From positions 496,001 through 560,000 of the forward strand of contig CAWEPI010000008.1 in NCBI GenBank assembly GCA_963810945.1: a DNA stretch of 64,000 nucleotides. Reading direction: 5' to 3'. A model generated the notes under the pieces. The model made no database searches, had not been told where the DNA came from, and was given only the letters and a program-made list of their open reading frames with translations. The number at the start of each line of letters is the position of its first letter. Position 1 is the stretch's first letter. Shown piece by piece: positions 1 to 8,050 of the stretch. This DNA is from JAOUEA01 sp963810945. Its GTDB lineage: Bacteria > Actinomycetota > UBA4738 > HRBIN12. Position numbers and translations under genes: made by a program.

Positions 1-1207
1 ACCGAGATCCATACGTTGGACGCCTGCGCGTGCTTCAGCGCGTTCATCACCCCCTCCCGGGCGATGTGATACACGAGGAGCGCGATCGGCGCCGGAAGGG
101 CGATGTTCTCGACGTCACGGTGGAAGATCACGCCCGAATCGCGACCGACCTCGTCGGTGAACGACTCGAGCGCCTCGGCGAGTCCCTTCGCACCGAGGGG
201 CGACCGATGCAGGTCGCGGATGAGCGCGCGGATCCTATCCGAGGTCTCCTGTTTGGACTCGCGGATCTTCTCGAGCTGGTCGGCGACCTGCTGGTAGTCC
301 TCCTTGTCCATCAGCTTGCGGGCGACGTCGACCTGGATCGACAGGCGGAACAAGACCTGCGCGAGGTCGTCGTGGAGGTAACCGGCGATCTGGAGACGTT
401 CGTCCGCCCGCTCCTCGGCCATGGCGTTCGAGAGGGTCCTGAGCACTTGCTCTCGGTCCTGGAGTTCCTTGTGCGCCTCCTCCAAGGCTTGCGACCTGAT
501 GAACATCTGCCGAGCAAACAGCAAGGGGGCGAGAGCAATCACCACCCCCGGAAGGCCGAGACCAGGGATAGAGAAGAGCTTCGCGAGAAGGGTCCCGACG
601 AGGCCAAGCCCAAGATAGCTAATGAGGAATTCCTGGCCTCGTGAGAGTTGGCGCAGAACGGAAAAGAAGTTCATTCCATAGATGAGGGCGGCGCCAATCG
701 TAACCAGGCAGATATTGATTGCGTAGTCGACGACGGTTGCGACAAGGGCCGCCGGAATCATCTGAAAGAGGGTGAGGTCCGCCGGCGCGCTCTGTGAGGT
801 CAACGCGTGGTAGGTCGCGCTAGCAGCCAGCACAGCAAGGGTCACTTGGCTGCGATTGAAGAGCGAACGCAATGGGTTGATCTGGCGTCGAACTCCCTGG
901 GATCGGAGGATCCCAAGAAAGCCACCAGGGCGGCCGTCCATGGCGCGTACAGGATGGCGACTGCGGTCAGGAGCGGGAAGCCCAGGCTGACCTGGATACC
1001 GCCCCAAGCTGGCGCAGGGAGAAGCTCAACGAGCGCCACCAGGAGGATCCAAGCGACCAACAGGAGGGGCAGTGATCGCCAGTCATTCCACGTCTTCCAG
1101 GCTAGTCCCGCCACCGTAGGGATCACCACCGCGAGCGCGAACAGGGCAGCCGAGGAGTGGCTACGCACCGTGACTGACCGTGGGGCGGTTTGGGGGATTC
1201 CGCTCAT
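1..1207 (-). CDS. Membrane sensor histidine kinase, NarX/DegS (HisKA_3) type; 3' end beyond the window; frameshifted
   Basis: Read from the ATG at 1207. About six hydrophobic segments lead to a short coiled linker, then a HisKA_3-type dimerisation box with the phospho-acceptor His in LHDDLAQ (about base 370) and an N-box NALKHA just before the window edge. The G-boxes lie outside the window. The membrane part carries the DPREF...LFNRSQ motif also found in the next kinase (DIREF...LFNRAE), so the two are paralogues. The reading frame is broken near base 881: restoring one missing base (AGATCAACC to AGGATCAACC) joins both halves perfectly in the paralogue's order. As written the N-terminal half would stop at 842. 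The kinase probably signals to a NarL-type regulator outside the window. No Shine-Dalgarno; TAGGGT lies 7 bases before the ATG. Confidence 0.85.
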
Positions 1208-1280
1208 GAGAAGAACCCTATCTTGCCCCTCAAATGGCCGAGGAGGAAGCAGTCACCCAGCCCATTCCTGTTTGACCGAC

Positions 1281-1306
1281 CCTCCTACTGCAATCGATGT
1301 AGGAGG
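1281..1306. repeat. 8-bp inverted repeat CCTCCTAC...GTAGGAGG upstream of the peptide gene
   Basis: CCTCCTAC (1281-1288) and GTAGGAGG (1299-1306) are exact reverse complements around a 10-base spacer. A further copy of the arm, CATCCTCC at 1354-1361, is the reverse complement of GGAGGATG at 1302-1309. The elements lie between the divergent kinase start (1207) and the small-peptide promoter (about 1346-1376), where a regulator operator would be expected. That role is inferred from position only. Confidence 0.5.
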
Positions 1307-1345
1307 ATGAGAGGTGTTGTCCCCCTACCGGGTGACCCCCGATAG

Positions 1346-1376
1346 TTGCGGTGCATCCTCCATTGGGGGATATAGT
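1346..1376 (+). promoter_or_regulatory. Candidate promoter of the 27-residue peptide gene
   Basis: TTGCGG at 1346-1351, a 19-base spacer and TATAGT at 1371-1376 resemble a sigma-70-type promoter. Transcription would begin near 1383 and give a leader of about 45 bases before the ATG at 1429. The rest of this 371-base intergenic stretch (1208-1578) holds the inverted repeats, the peptide gene and a terminator, and nothing else recognisable. Confidence 0.45.
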
Positions 1377-1428
1377 TCTGAGACCAAAGGAAGCCCTTCA
1401 TCGAAGGGAACGGAGAGGGAGGAAGCCC

Positions 1429-1512
1429 ATGAAGACTGCAAAGCGTGTGGCTATCGCACTCGGCTCCCTGCTCGCGGTCATGCTCGCGGGCGGCGCCCAC
1501 TTCAAGCTGTAA
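1429..1512 (+). CDS. 27-residue hydrophobic, possibly secreted or signalling peptide
   Basis: A 27-codon reading frame starts at ATG 1429 and ends TAA 1512. A strong Shine-Dalgarno (GGAGAGGGAGGA) ends about 6 bases upstream. The product begins MKTAKR, has an uninterrupted apolar stretch of about 17 residues (VAIALGSLLAVMLAGGA) and ends HFKL. This is the architecture of a bare signal peptide. A signal-peptidase cut after GGA would release HFKL, or the hydrophobic part could itself be processed, as in sex-pheromone-type peptides. It has a candidate promoter upstream and a perfect 10-bp hairpin 25 bases downstream, so it looks like a dedicated unit. It sits between two paralogous sensor kinases. 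I know no named family for it; a one-TM micro-protein that modulates a kinase is the main alternative. Confidence 0.6.
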   Translation: MKTAKRVAIALGSLLAVMLAGGAHFKL

Positions 1513-1536
1513 CCCAGCCATTCGTAGATGTACCTG

Positions 1537-1561
1537 AGAACCCGGCCGCGAGCCGGGTTCT
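1537..1561. terminator. Hairpin terminator, probably bidirectional
   Basis: AGAACCCGGC (1537-1546), loop CGCGA, GCCGGGTTCT (1552-1561) form a perfect 10-bp stem followed on the plus strand by a T-rich run (TCGGTTTCTT). It lies 25 bases after the peptide stop and 18 bases past the end of the convergent kinase gene, so it can serve both. Confidence 0.8.
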
Positions 1562-1578
1562 TCGGTTTCTTGACCACG

Positions 1579-3033
1579 TCATGCGCTGGTGGCGCGATTC
1601 ACATCCGACATGCCGGCCGGGCCGGTGGGCAGACTCGCCGCCACCAACGTCCCCGAACCAAGTCTGCTGTCGACCACGAGGCGACCTCCGGAAGCGGCGA
1701 CTCGCTCGGCGATGAGCTGTAGGCCAAGATGCTCGGTTTCATCCACCTCGCCCGGATCGAAGCCAATCCCGTCATCCGCGACAATGACACTCAGGTTTCC
1801 TTCGGCTTCACTGACGCGGACGCGGATGGAGCTTGCCCGCGAATACCGAGTGGCATTCCGAAGTGACTCACGCACAATCTGGTACGCAATGAACTGCGTG
1901 TCTTCGTCTGAATGAACATCAGCGAGCTCAAGGGAGATGGGTGGGGCGCCCAAGTTCTCAAGCGTCCTTGCAAGACCCTGGATGCTGGGAACCAAACCAC
2001 CAGGACCCAGCGACGACTTCCTAAGCCCTTTCGCCATCTTGCGAACCACACCGTTAGCCGCGTCTGTTGCATCAAGCAGTGGGGGCAAGTCGCGATCAAG
2101 ATCAAGAAGGCGGCCTGACGCGAGATCCTGCTTCAGGACTTGACCCATCAGGTGAACTTGGAAGAGGGGAGGAAGAACCTCATCGTGAAGCTCACCAGCC
2201 AGTAGCATCCGCTCGTCGCGTCTCTCAGTCGCAACTTGCTTGCTCAAACCACGAAGCACCCGATCCTTCTGGGCTAGTGACCGAGCCGTCTGATCGAGCA
2301 GGTGCCTGTGGGTGAAAGTCTCCCTTCCCAAGCCAACCAGGATCACGAAAGCAAGCGCAGCTTCCACGCCGAGACCCGTGTAGAGCTCGGCAATCAGCAC
2401 ACCGAGAAAGCCAAAACAACCATAGGTCAGTACAAATGAGCGCGGCGGTCCAACGTGCATCTCTTTGACGACGCTTAGGAATGATCGGCCGGACCTGAGT
2501 CGCCAGTAACCAGCTACGAGGGCATAGTTCACAAGCGTGTCAACAATCAGCGCAAGAACACCCGCCAGAGCTGTCCAAGGCCAGTCGGACAAACTGGCTC
2601 CAGTCGCAAAGAACGCGAAAGTACCTGCCATGGCACTAAGGGAGATTTCCGCCCGGTTGAACAAGCTGAGCCGTAATCCCACTTCACCTCGAAATTCGCG
2701 AATGTCGAAGACAGCCAACAGTGCAACCGCACCTACGGTGAACGGCCCGAAGAGGAGGCCCACCGCTAGAAGCAGAGGAAGATCGAATCCGAGGCTTGCT
2801 CGACCAGTTTGGAGGGTAAGTGACCCTGCAATACCTATCAGCAGGGCAAACATCAGGATAGCTACCCAGTTCCCTTCGACGTGAATCCATCCCCTCGCCA
2901 GTCCAAAGGCAAGGATGAACGCGTCGATGGCTACGACAAGCCATTGGAACACGGCCGCCGGCAAAGGTTCATCCGCGACACTTTGCCTCTTCGCGTTCCC
3001 AAAGGAACGTCCGCCTGCTGCTGCTGTCGACAT
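1579..3033 (-). CDS. Membrane sensor histidine kinase, HisKA_3 type, intact
   Basis: I start it at ATG 3033 (484 residues), which has GGGGAGG about 6 bases upstream; an ATG at 3105 would add 24 residues without a good Shine-Dalgarno. Five to six membrane segments fill roughly residues 30-250, including DIREF and LFNRAE shared with the neighbouring kinase. A short coiled linker leads to the phospho-acceptor His in GELHDEV, then N-box ESLRNATRYS, G1 DDGIGFDP and a C-terminal ATPase end with GSGT. No periplasmic domain of any size is visible, so the ligand is probably sensed within or close to the membrane. No cognate NarL-type regulator lies beside it; the regulator at 3158 is OmpR-type and divergent. 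Base composition is lower in GC than everything after 3.1 kb. Confidence 0.9.
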   Translation of the reverse strand: MSTAAAGGRSFGNAKRQSVADEPLPAAVFQWLVVAIDAFILAFGLARGWIHVEGNWVAILMFALLIGIAGSLTLQTGRASLGFDLPLLLAVGLLFGPFTVGAVALLAVFDIREFRGEVGLRLSLFNRAEISLSAMAGTFAFFATGASLSDWPWTALAGVLALIVDTLVNYALVAGYWRLRSGRSFLSVVKEMHVGPPRSFVLTYGCFGFLGVLIAELYTGLGVEAALAFVILVGLGRETFTHRHLLDQTARSLAQKDRVLRGLSKQVATERRDERMLLAGELHDEVLPPLFQVHLMGQVLKQDLASGRLLDLDRDLPPLLDATDAANGVVRKMAKGLRKSSLGPGGLVPSIQGLARTLENLGAPPISLELADVHSDEDTQFIAYQIVRESLRNATRYSRASSIRVRVSEAEGNLSVIVADDGIGFDPGEVDETEHLGLQLIAERVAASGGRLVVDSRLGSGTLVAASLPTGPAGMSDVNRATSA

Positions 3034-3157
3034 CGGGCCCTCCCCCTCTGCTGCCCCGGTCGCCGCACACCGAACTCGCCTTCGGAGGGGGCTAGTTCTA
3101 CCCAAAGCCGACCGGCAAGGGCAAGAGTGACAAGAAGCCAGGCGATACCATCAGGAC

Positions 3158-3859
3158 ATGAAGCCCCGTGTGCTCGTCGTCGAGGACGAGACCGCCATCT
3201 CTGAGCCGCTGGCGGAGCACCTCGTTCGAGAAGGGTTCGACACCGAGGTCGCCGGGACGCTCGAGTCCGGCAGAGAGGCCTTCGGTCGACGAGCTCCCGA
3301 CCTGATCCTGCTCGACGTCATGCTCCCCGACGGCGACGGACGCGACCTGTGTCGCGAGATCCGCAAGGGATCCGACGTCCCGATCATCATGCTCACCGCA
3401 CGCGGCGAGGAGATCGACCGGATCGTCGGTCTGGAACTCGGTGCCGACGATTACGTCGTCAAGCCGTTCAGTGCCGGTGAGCTCGTCGCCAGGATGCGCG
3501 CCGTCATGCGACGAGGTCGGGGCACAGCCCGCATGGGTCCCGTCACGATCGGATCCATCACCCTCGACCCCGCGTCGCGCATCGTCACGAAGGATGACGA
3601 GCACGTGGAGCTCGCCGCCAAGGAGTTCGACCTGCTGCACATGCTCATGAGTAACGCAGGCCAGGTCGTGAAGCGCGAGACGATCATGGACGAGGTCTGG
3701 GATCCCCATTGGTTCGGGCCGACGAAGACGCTCGACGTGCACATCTCCTGGCTCCGGAAGAAGCTCGAGGACGATCCGGCGAACCCCGTGTACATCACCA
3801 CGGTCCGAGGTGTCGGCTTCCGCTTCGCCGCCGTCGAGGATCTCGAGCCGGCCCCGTAA
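3158..3859 (+). CDS. OmpR/PhoB-family response regulator
   Basis: This 233-residue DNA-binding regulator has a receiver domain (about residues 1-118: acidic pair ED at 10-11, phosphorylated Asp53 in LLLDVMLP context, Thr80, Lys102 in VKPF) and a C-terminal winged helix (about 130-225, ending in the usual TVRGVGFRF). It resembles RegX3/PhoP-type regulators in length and layout. The kinase gene follows directly with its reading frame overlapping or abutting the end, so the two are cotranscribed as a two-component pair. Inducer and targets cannot be read from the sequence. Confidence 0.93.
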   Translation: MKPRVLVVEDETAISEPLAEHLVREGFDTEVAGTLESGREAFGRRAPDLILLDVMLPDGDGRDLCREIRKGSDVPIIMLTARGEEIDRIVGLELGADDYVVKPFSAGELVARMRAVMRRGRGTARMGPVTIGSITLDPASRIVTKDDEHVELAAKEFDLLHMLMSNAGQVVKRETIMDEVWDPHWFGPTKTLDVHISWLRKKLEDDPANPVYITTVRGVGFRFAAVEDLEPAP

Positions 3860-5297
3860 CGGGGAGGAGGGCGCCACGAAGGTCCGCACCCGGCTCGTCC
3901 TGGCGTTCGGCTACATCCTCCTCGTGGTCATCGTCGCGCTGACCATCCCGTTGGGGATCAACCTCGCGGCTCGCGCGCGCAGCGAGGTGGAGAGCCAGGC
4001 CCTGCTGAGCGCCCAGACGATCGCGGCGGGCATCGGCAAGGAGGGACTCGTCGAAGGGCCTGCCCTGGACCGCCAGGCGAAGGACTACGCGAGCCAGATC
4101 GACGGCCGGGTGCTGGTGTTGGACAAGGACGGCACGCCGCTCGCCGACTCGACGGGCGTGCCGATCTTCGACAACTACGCCACCTGCCTGCGGCCCGAGG
4201 TCCTCACCGCCCTGGGGCTGGCCTGCGCTCCGGACGGGTCCTTCATCCACGTCCCGGCCACCGCCAACACCATCATCCGGCACAGCGACACCCTGAACGC
4301 CGATCTGCTGCTCGCGGCCGCGCCGGTGCTGGACGAGGGGAAGGTCGTGGGCGCGGTCCGCATCACCGAGAACATCCAGGAGGTCAAGGTCGCCGTGCGC
4401 AACGTGCGTATCGGCATCGGGGTGATCGGGTTGGTCGGGCTCGCGGCAGGCATGTTGATCGCCTTCGCGCTCGCCAACTCGCTGGCGCGCCCCCTCACGA
4501 GCCTCGCCGCCACCGCCCGTCGTCTCGGCAACGGCGACCTCAGCGCGCGCGCGGGCGACGTGGGCGGCGCGAAGGAGATCCAGGACCTCGGCGAGTCCTT
4601 CGACGACATGGCGGACCGGGTGGAGCGCACGGTGCGGTCTCAGCGCGAGTTCGTGGCCAACGCCTCCCACCAGCTCAGGACGCCGCTGACGGGGATGAAG
4701 CTCCGACTCGAGAGCGCCGCCTCCGACGCGACCGACCCCGCGCTGAAGCACCAGATCGAAGCAGCGGACGTCGAGGTGGACCGGCTGGCCGCCACCGTCG
4801 ATCGGATGCTCGTGATGGCCCACCAGGTGGAGCAGGGCGACGCGACGGTCGTGAACCTGCGGGAGATCGCCGACCGCGCGGTGTTCCGGTGGCACGATCG
4901 AGCGGGGTCGCTGAACACGGTCGTCACCGCCACGGGTGACGGCGGCAGCGCCCTCGCCAACACGGTCGATCTGGATCAGGTCCTCGACAACCTGATCGAC
5001 AACGCGATCGCGTACGGCTCGGGTCCGATCGAGCTGGAGTGCGGTCGGCGCGGCACACACGTCACCATCGCTGTGCGCGATCACGGGCCGGGGATCGCCG
5101 CCGCGGAACGAGGCCGCGTGACCGAACGGTTCTTCCGGGGCCAGGGGGCTCCGAGCGGGGGTTCGGGGCTCGGCCTCGCCATCGCCCGCGAGCTCGCCGA
5201 GAAGTGGGGCGGCGACCTCCGGATCTCCGACGCCGACGGCGGGGGCGCGCGGATCGAGCTGGAGCTGCGCGCCGCCGGCGCCGCGCCCGTACCCTGA
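3810..5297 (+). CDS. HAMP-containing sensor histidine kinase, partner of the upstream regulator
   Basis: The layout is TM1 (about residues 28-50), a periplasmic sensor of about 110 residues, TM2 (about 195-218), HAMP, HisKA with the phospho-His in NASHQLRTPL and HATPase_c with N-box NLIDNAI, DHGPGI and GSGLGLAI. The coordinates use the upstream canonical ATG at 3810, which overlaps the regulator by 50 bases. The best-placed ribosome site (GGGGAGGAGG, 3861-3870) instead points to codon 3876, which is ACG; with ATG there the protein would start MKVRTRLVL. Either ACG is used or one base is miscalled. Function as the partner kinase is inferred from adjacency. Confidence 0.9.
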   Translation: MSASASPPSRISSRPRNGEEGATKVRTRLVLAFGYILLVVIVALTIPLGINLAARARSEVESQALLSAQTIAAGIGKEGLVEGPALDRQAKDYASQIDGRVLVLDKDGTPLADSTGVPIFDNYATCLRPEVLTALGLACAPDGSFIHVPATANTIIRHSDTLNADLLLAAAPVLDEGKVVGAVRITENIQEVKVAVRNVRIGIGVIGLVGLAAGMLIAFALANSLARPLTSLAATARRLGNGDLSARAGDVGGAKEIQDLGESFDDMADRVERTVRSQREFVANASHQLRTPLTGMKLRLESAASDATDPALKHQIEAADVEVDRLAATVDRMLVMAHQVEQGDATVVNLREIADRAVFRWHDRAGSLNTVVTATGDGGSALANTVDLDQVLDNLIDNAIAYGSGPIELECGRRGTHVTIAVRDHGPGIAAAERGRVTERFFRGQGAPSGGSGLGLAIARELAEKWGGDLRISDADGGGARIELELRAAGAAPVP

Positions 5298-5323
5298 GGC
5301 CGCCCGTGGATCGAGGAGGAACC

Positions 5324-5950
5324 GTGCCCGCACCCGACAGCTCGCCGTCACGTCTGGAGCTGTGGGTGGATCCCTCTTGTCCATGGGCGTGGCAGACGGC
5401 GACGTGGTTCCGCGCGCTCCGTGACCGCGGCGTGCTCGACATCGAGTGGAAGCTCTTCAGCCTCGAACTCAACGCGTCAGACCCGGGTTTGCCCTTCCGG
5501 GAGGCCGCGACCCGCTACGGGCACGCTCTCCTCACGCTCGCGCTCGCGCGTCGCGAAGCCGGGGGCTCCGCGTTCGAGGCGCTCTACGTCGCGCTCGGGC
5601 GGCGGCTTCACCTGGAGAAGGATGAGATATCCGAGCTCCTGTTGATCGAGGCCGCCGAGGAGGCGGGCTTCGCGGGGCTCCCGGAACGTGCCGACGCCGA
5701 AGCAGACATCCTCGATGAGGTGGTCGCCGAACACCTCGCCGCCAGGGATCGCAGCGTCTTCGGTGTGCCGACCTTCACGATCGACGGCTCGAAGCCCGCG
5801 TACGGGCCGATCCTCTCCCTGGCGCCCTCGGGCGACGACGCGCTCTCCATGTGGGAGCACATCCGTTGGCTCGCAGAACGTCCTGAGTTCTTCGAGATGA
5901 AGCGCTGGCCGCGCGACCTCCGTCCCGGACACGGGCCACACCGCTCTTAA
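5324..5950 (+). CDS. DsbA-like thioredoxin-fold protein of the mycothiol-dependent nitroreductase (Rv2466c) type
   Basis: GTG 5324 follows GAGGAGGA at good spacing, giving 208 residues. The N-terminal motif WVDPSCPWAWQTATW and the C-terminal FFEMKRW match the layout of the actinobacterial Rv2466c family, DsbA-like enzymes that use mycothiol (family knowledge). The helical insertion of DsbA folds fills the middle and a cis-Pro-type VPTF occurs near residue 150. The active site here is CPWA, not CPWC, so only the nucleophilic Cys is left. That fits a monothiol mechanism with mycothiol, or a glutathione S-transferase kappa-like role. It lies 26 bases after the kinase gene, possibly cotranscribed. 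No signal peptide, so cytoplasmic. Confidence 0.82.
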   Translation: MPAPDSSPSRLELWVDPSCPWAWQTATWFRALRDRGVLDIEWKLFSLELNASDPGLPFREAATRYGHALLTLALARREAGGSAFEALYVALGRRLHLEKDEISELLLIEAAEEAGFAGLPERADAEADILDEVVAEHLAARDRSVFGVPTFTIDGSKPAYGPILSLAPSGDDALSMWEHIRWLAERPEFFEMKRWPRDLRPGHGPHRS

Positions 5951-5986
5951 CCGGGTCTTAGCCTTGCCCGGGCTAACGTCGTGGGC

Positions 5987-6430
5987 ATGAGGCGTGGGCC
6001 GATCATCGCGATCTACGCCCTGGGTGGATTGGGCGTCGCGCTCTCCCTCTCCTTCGCCACCTTCGCGGTGGCCGGCCAGGACCTGAACGACCCCGCGTAC
6101 CCCGTGCGTCCCGTGGCCGTGCCGACCGCCGGGCGATCCACGCCGACCAGTCCGGACGACGGAGCGACGGCCCACGGAGGCCCTACCCATACCCCGCATC
6201 CGGGCACGCTCTCAACGGCCCCCGCGGGCGGGTCCTCGGGGGACGACGGCTCGTCGCACGCGACGTCGACCGAGTCCCCCGAAAAACCCGGACAGGGGTC
6301 CGGGTCGAGTTCCTCGTCCCTTCGCCGGGCGACGACGGCAGCCATGGTGGCGACGGAGGCGGAGGAGGCGGCGACGACTGAATCGTCCGTCGAGCGATCC
6401 ACGAGGGAGCTCGGCGACGGATACCCTTGA
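5987..6430 (+). CDS. Membrane-anchored Ser/Thr/Pro/Gly-rich protein of unknown function
   Basis: ATG 5987 is preceded by TAACGT seven bases upstream and no Shine-Dalgarno. Residues 1-30 hold a basic start and one membrane segment or uncleaved signal; the rest is low-complexity Ser, Thr, Pro, Gly and Asp and would be extracellular. After a Ser run (about base 6310) the frame becomes Ala/Glu-rich. The neighbouring frame instead gives a Gly/Asp-rich tail of the kind usual in such proteins and stops at 6381. A one-base error near 6315-6325 is therefore possible. I cannot assign a function. Confidence 0.55.
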   Translation: MRRGPIIAIYALGGLGVALSLSFATFAVAGQDLNDPAYPVRPVAVPTAGRSTPTSPDDGATAHGGPTHTPHPGTLSTAPAGGSSGDDGSSHATSTESPEKPGQGSGSSSSSLRRATTAAMVATEAEEAATTESSVERSTRELGDGYP

Positions 6431-6437
6431 AGCAGCA

Positions 6438-6529
6438 CCGAAGGGGAGTACCCCCGCGGGCGTCATCGTCAAGACGGTCCTTCCGAGACCCGGTGGCGTC
6501 GATCCGTGAGGATCGGGGAAGACCTTCGG
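6438..6529 (+). promoter_or_regulatory. yybP-ykoY (manganese) riboswitch in the terC leader
   Basis: A closing stem CCGAAGG (6438-6444) / CCTTCGG (6523-6529) brackets the hallmark GGGGAGTA (6443-6450). Inside are a GTCATCGTCAAGACGG segment and, before the 3' arm, GGGGAAGACC. These match the conserved blocks of the yybP-ykoY element, an established Mn2+ sensor commonly found upstream of TerC/Alx and manganese-efflux genes. The element ends 47 bases before the terC ATG, so control is likely at ribosome access or elongation. Identified by eye; a covariance search would settle it. Confidence 0.85.
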
Positions 6530-6576
6530 CCGACATGGGCGCGGCGCCGCCGCGACCCACGACCGAAGGAGCGGGG

Positions 6577-7516
6577 ATGCACGTCGATCCATGGATGTGG
6601 GGGGCATTCGTCGGGTTCATCCTGGCGATGCTCGCCGTCGATCTGCTCGTCCTGCATCGCGACGCGCACGAGGTCTCGATGCGCGAGGCGGGGATCTGGA
6701 GCGCCGTCTGGATCGGCCTGGCCCTCACGTTCGGCGCGCTCATCTGGGCCGTGTGGGGGCCTGAGGCCGGCGGTCAGTACCTGGCGGGCTACCTGATCGA
6801 GAAGAGCCTCTCCGTCGACAACATCTTCGTCTTCGCGCTGATCTTCGGGTACTTCGCCGTGCCGGCTCGCTATCAGCACCGCGTGTTGTTCTGGGGCGTG
6901 CTGGGCGCGCTGGTGTTCCGCGCGATCTTCATCGCGGCCGGCGCCACGTTGCTGGAGCAGTTCCACTGGATGATCTACGTGTTCGGCGCGTTCCTGGTCT
7001 TCACCGCGGTGCGCATGGCCACGGCCCGCACCGAGCACACCGATCCCGGGCAAGAACCCGGTGCTGCGCCTGATGCGACGCACGATCCCGATGACGAAGG
7101 CGTACGCAGGGCCTCGGTTCGCGCTCCGCGAGGCGGGTCGGTGGGTCGCCACCCCCCTCCTCGCGGTGCTGGTGGTGGTCGAGACGACCGACATCGTCTT
7201 CGCCGTGGACTCGATCCCGGCGATCTTCGCCGTCACCGATGACACCTTCCTCGTCTTCACGTCGAACGCGTTCGCGATCCTGGGGCTGCGGGCGCTCTAC
7301 TTCCTCCTGGCGGGCCTGATCGACCGGTTCCGCTACCTCAAGATGGGCCTGGCGGTGGTGCTGGGCTTCGTGGGCGCGAAGATGCTCCTCACCGACGTCG
7401 TGCACATCCCGATCTGGATCTCCCTGGTCGCCATCGCATGCATCCTGGGGGTCGCGGTGGCGGCCTCCCTGCGTGTCACCACGGAACCGGAACATGAGAG
7501 GATGGACGCTCCATGA
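6577..7516 (+). CDS. TerC/Alx-family integral membrane protein (frameshifted in this sequence)
   Basis: TerC-family proteins are multi-TM proteins tied to tellurite resistance and, in Alx-like members, manganese export or loading of secreted metalloenzymes (family knowledge). ATG 6577 has AAGGAG about 5 bases upstream. Characteristic motifs are SLSVDNIFVFA, RHRVLFWG-like YQHRVLFWGV in the first half and TTDIVFAVDSIPAIFAVT in the second; both acidic TM motifs are present. One extra G at 7048-7050 (CCCGGGCAAG for CCCGGCAAG, restoring DPGKNPVLRL) splits the gene; corrected length is 312 residues. The stop overlaps the next start (ATGA), so the two are translated together. The riboswitch upstream implies control by Mn2+. 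Confidence 0.88.
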
Positions 7517-7935
7517 GCTCCCACCCGCACCACCACGACGTGTGGGGCGACGACCCCGAGGAGCGCGACGCCGACGCGGTCGTCGCGGAGATCGCCGCGA
7601 CCGAGCCGGAGCTGGAGCGGCGCTGGCACGACCATCCGGCCGTCGTCCCGTTCAAGGCCGTGGCGCTGTTCATCGGACGCAACGCACGGCGGGTGGCCGT
7701 CACGATCGCCGGCGTGCTCGTGCTCCTGCTCGGGATCGCCGGGCTCGCCCTTCCCGTCCTCCCCGGTTGGGCCCTGATCTTCGTCGGGCTCGGCATCCTC
7801 GCCACCGAGTACGTCTGGGCGCGCAAGCTCCTGATGAAGGCGAAGGAGACGGCGATCGCCGCCAAGGACAAGGCGTTCGCGCGCAAGGACGCGCGCGCCG
7901 CGAAGAAGGAGGCCCGGCGGTCGGGCGCATCCTGA
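7513..7935 (+). CDS. PGPGW-domain putative transmembrane protein
   Basis: The 140-residue protein has a His-rich acidic N-terminus, two adjacent membrane segments (about residues 60-105) with the LPVLPGWALIFVGLGILATEY signature region typical of PGPGW proteins, and a Lys/Ala-rich cytoplasmic tail. The family is widespread in actinobacteria and has no established biochemical role. It overlaps the terC stop by four bases (ATGA), so it probably shares the manganese-responsive transcript. Confidence 0.8.
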   Translation: MSSHPHHHDVWGDDPEERDADAVVAEIAATEPELERRWHDHPAVVPFKAVALFIGRNARRVAVTIAGVLVLLLGIAGLALPVLPGWALIFVGLGILATEYVWARKLLMKAKETAIAAKDKAFARKDARAAKKEARRSGAS

Positions 7936-8050
7936 TCGGGACGCCGAACCGGTCGCAGGTTGCCCCACGTCCGGTCCACTGCCCTCCTTGGACGCGTGGC
8001 GCTGGTCGCTCGATCCATAGGAGACTCGCGGGCGGCCGGGGAGGAGGGCG

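Noticed and set aside
30..644. Plus-strand open frame at the window start
   Set aside because: It is the complement of the kinase linker and HisKA_3 domain, which read clearly on the minus strand.
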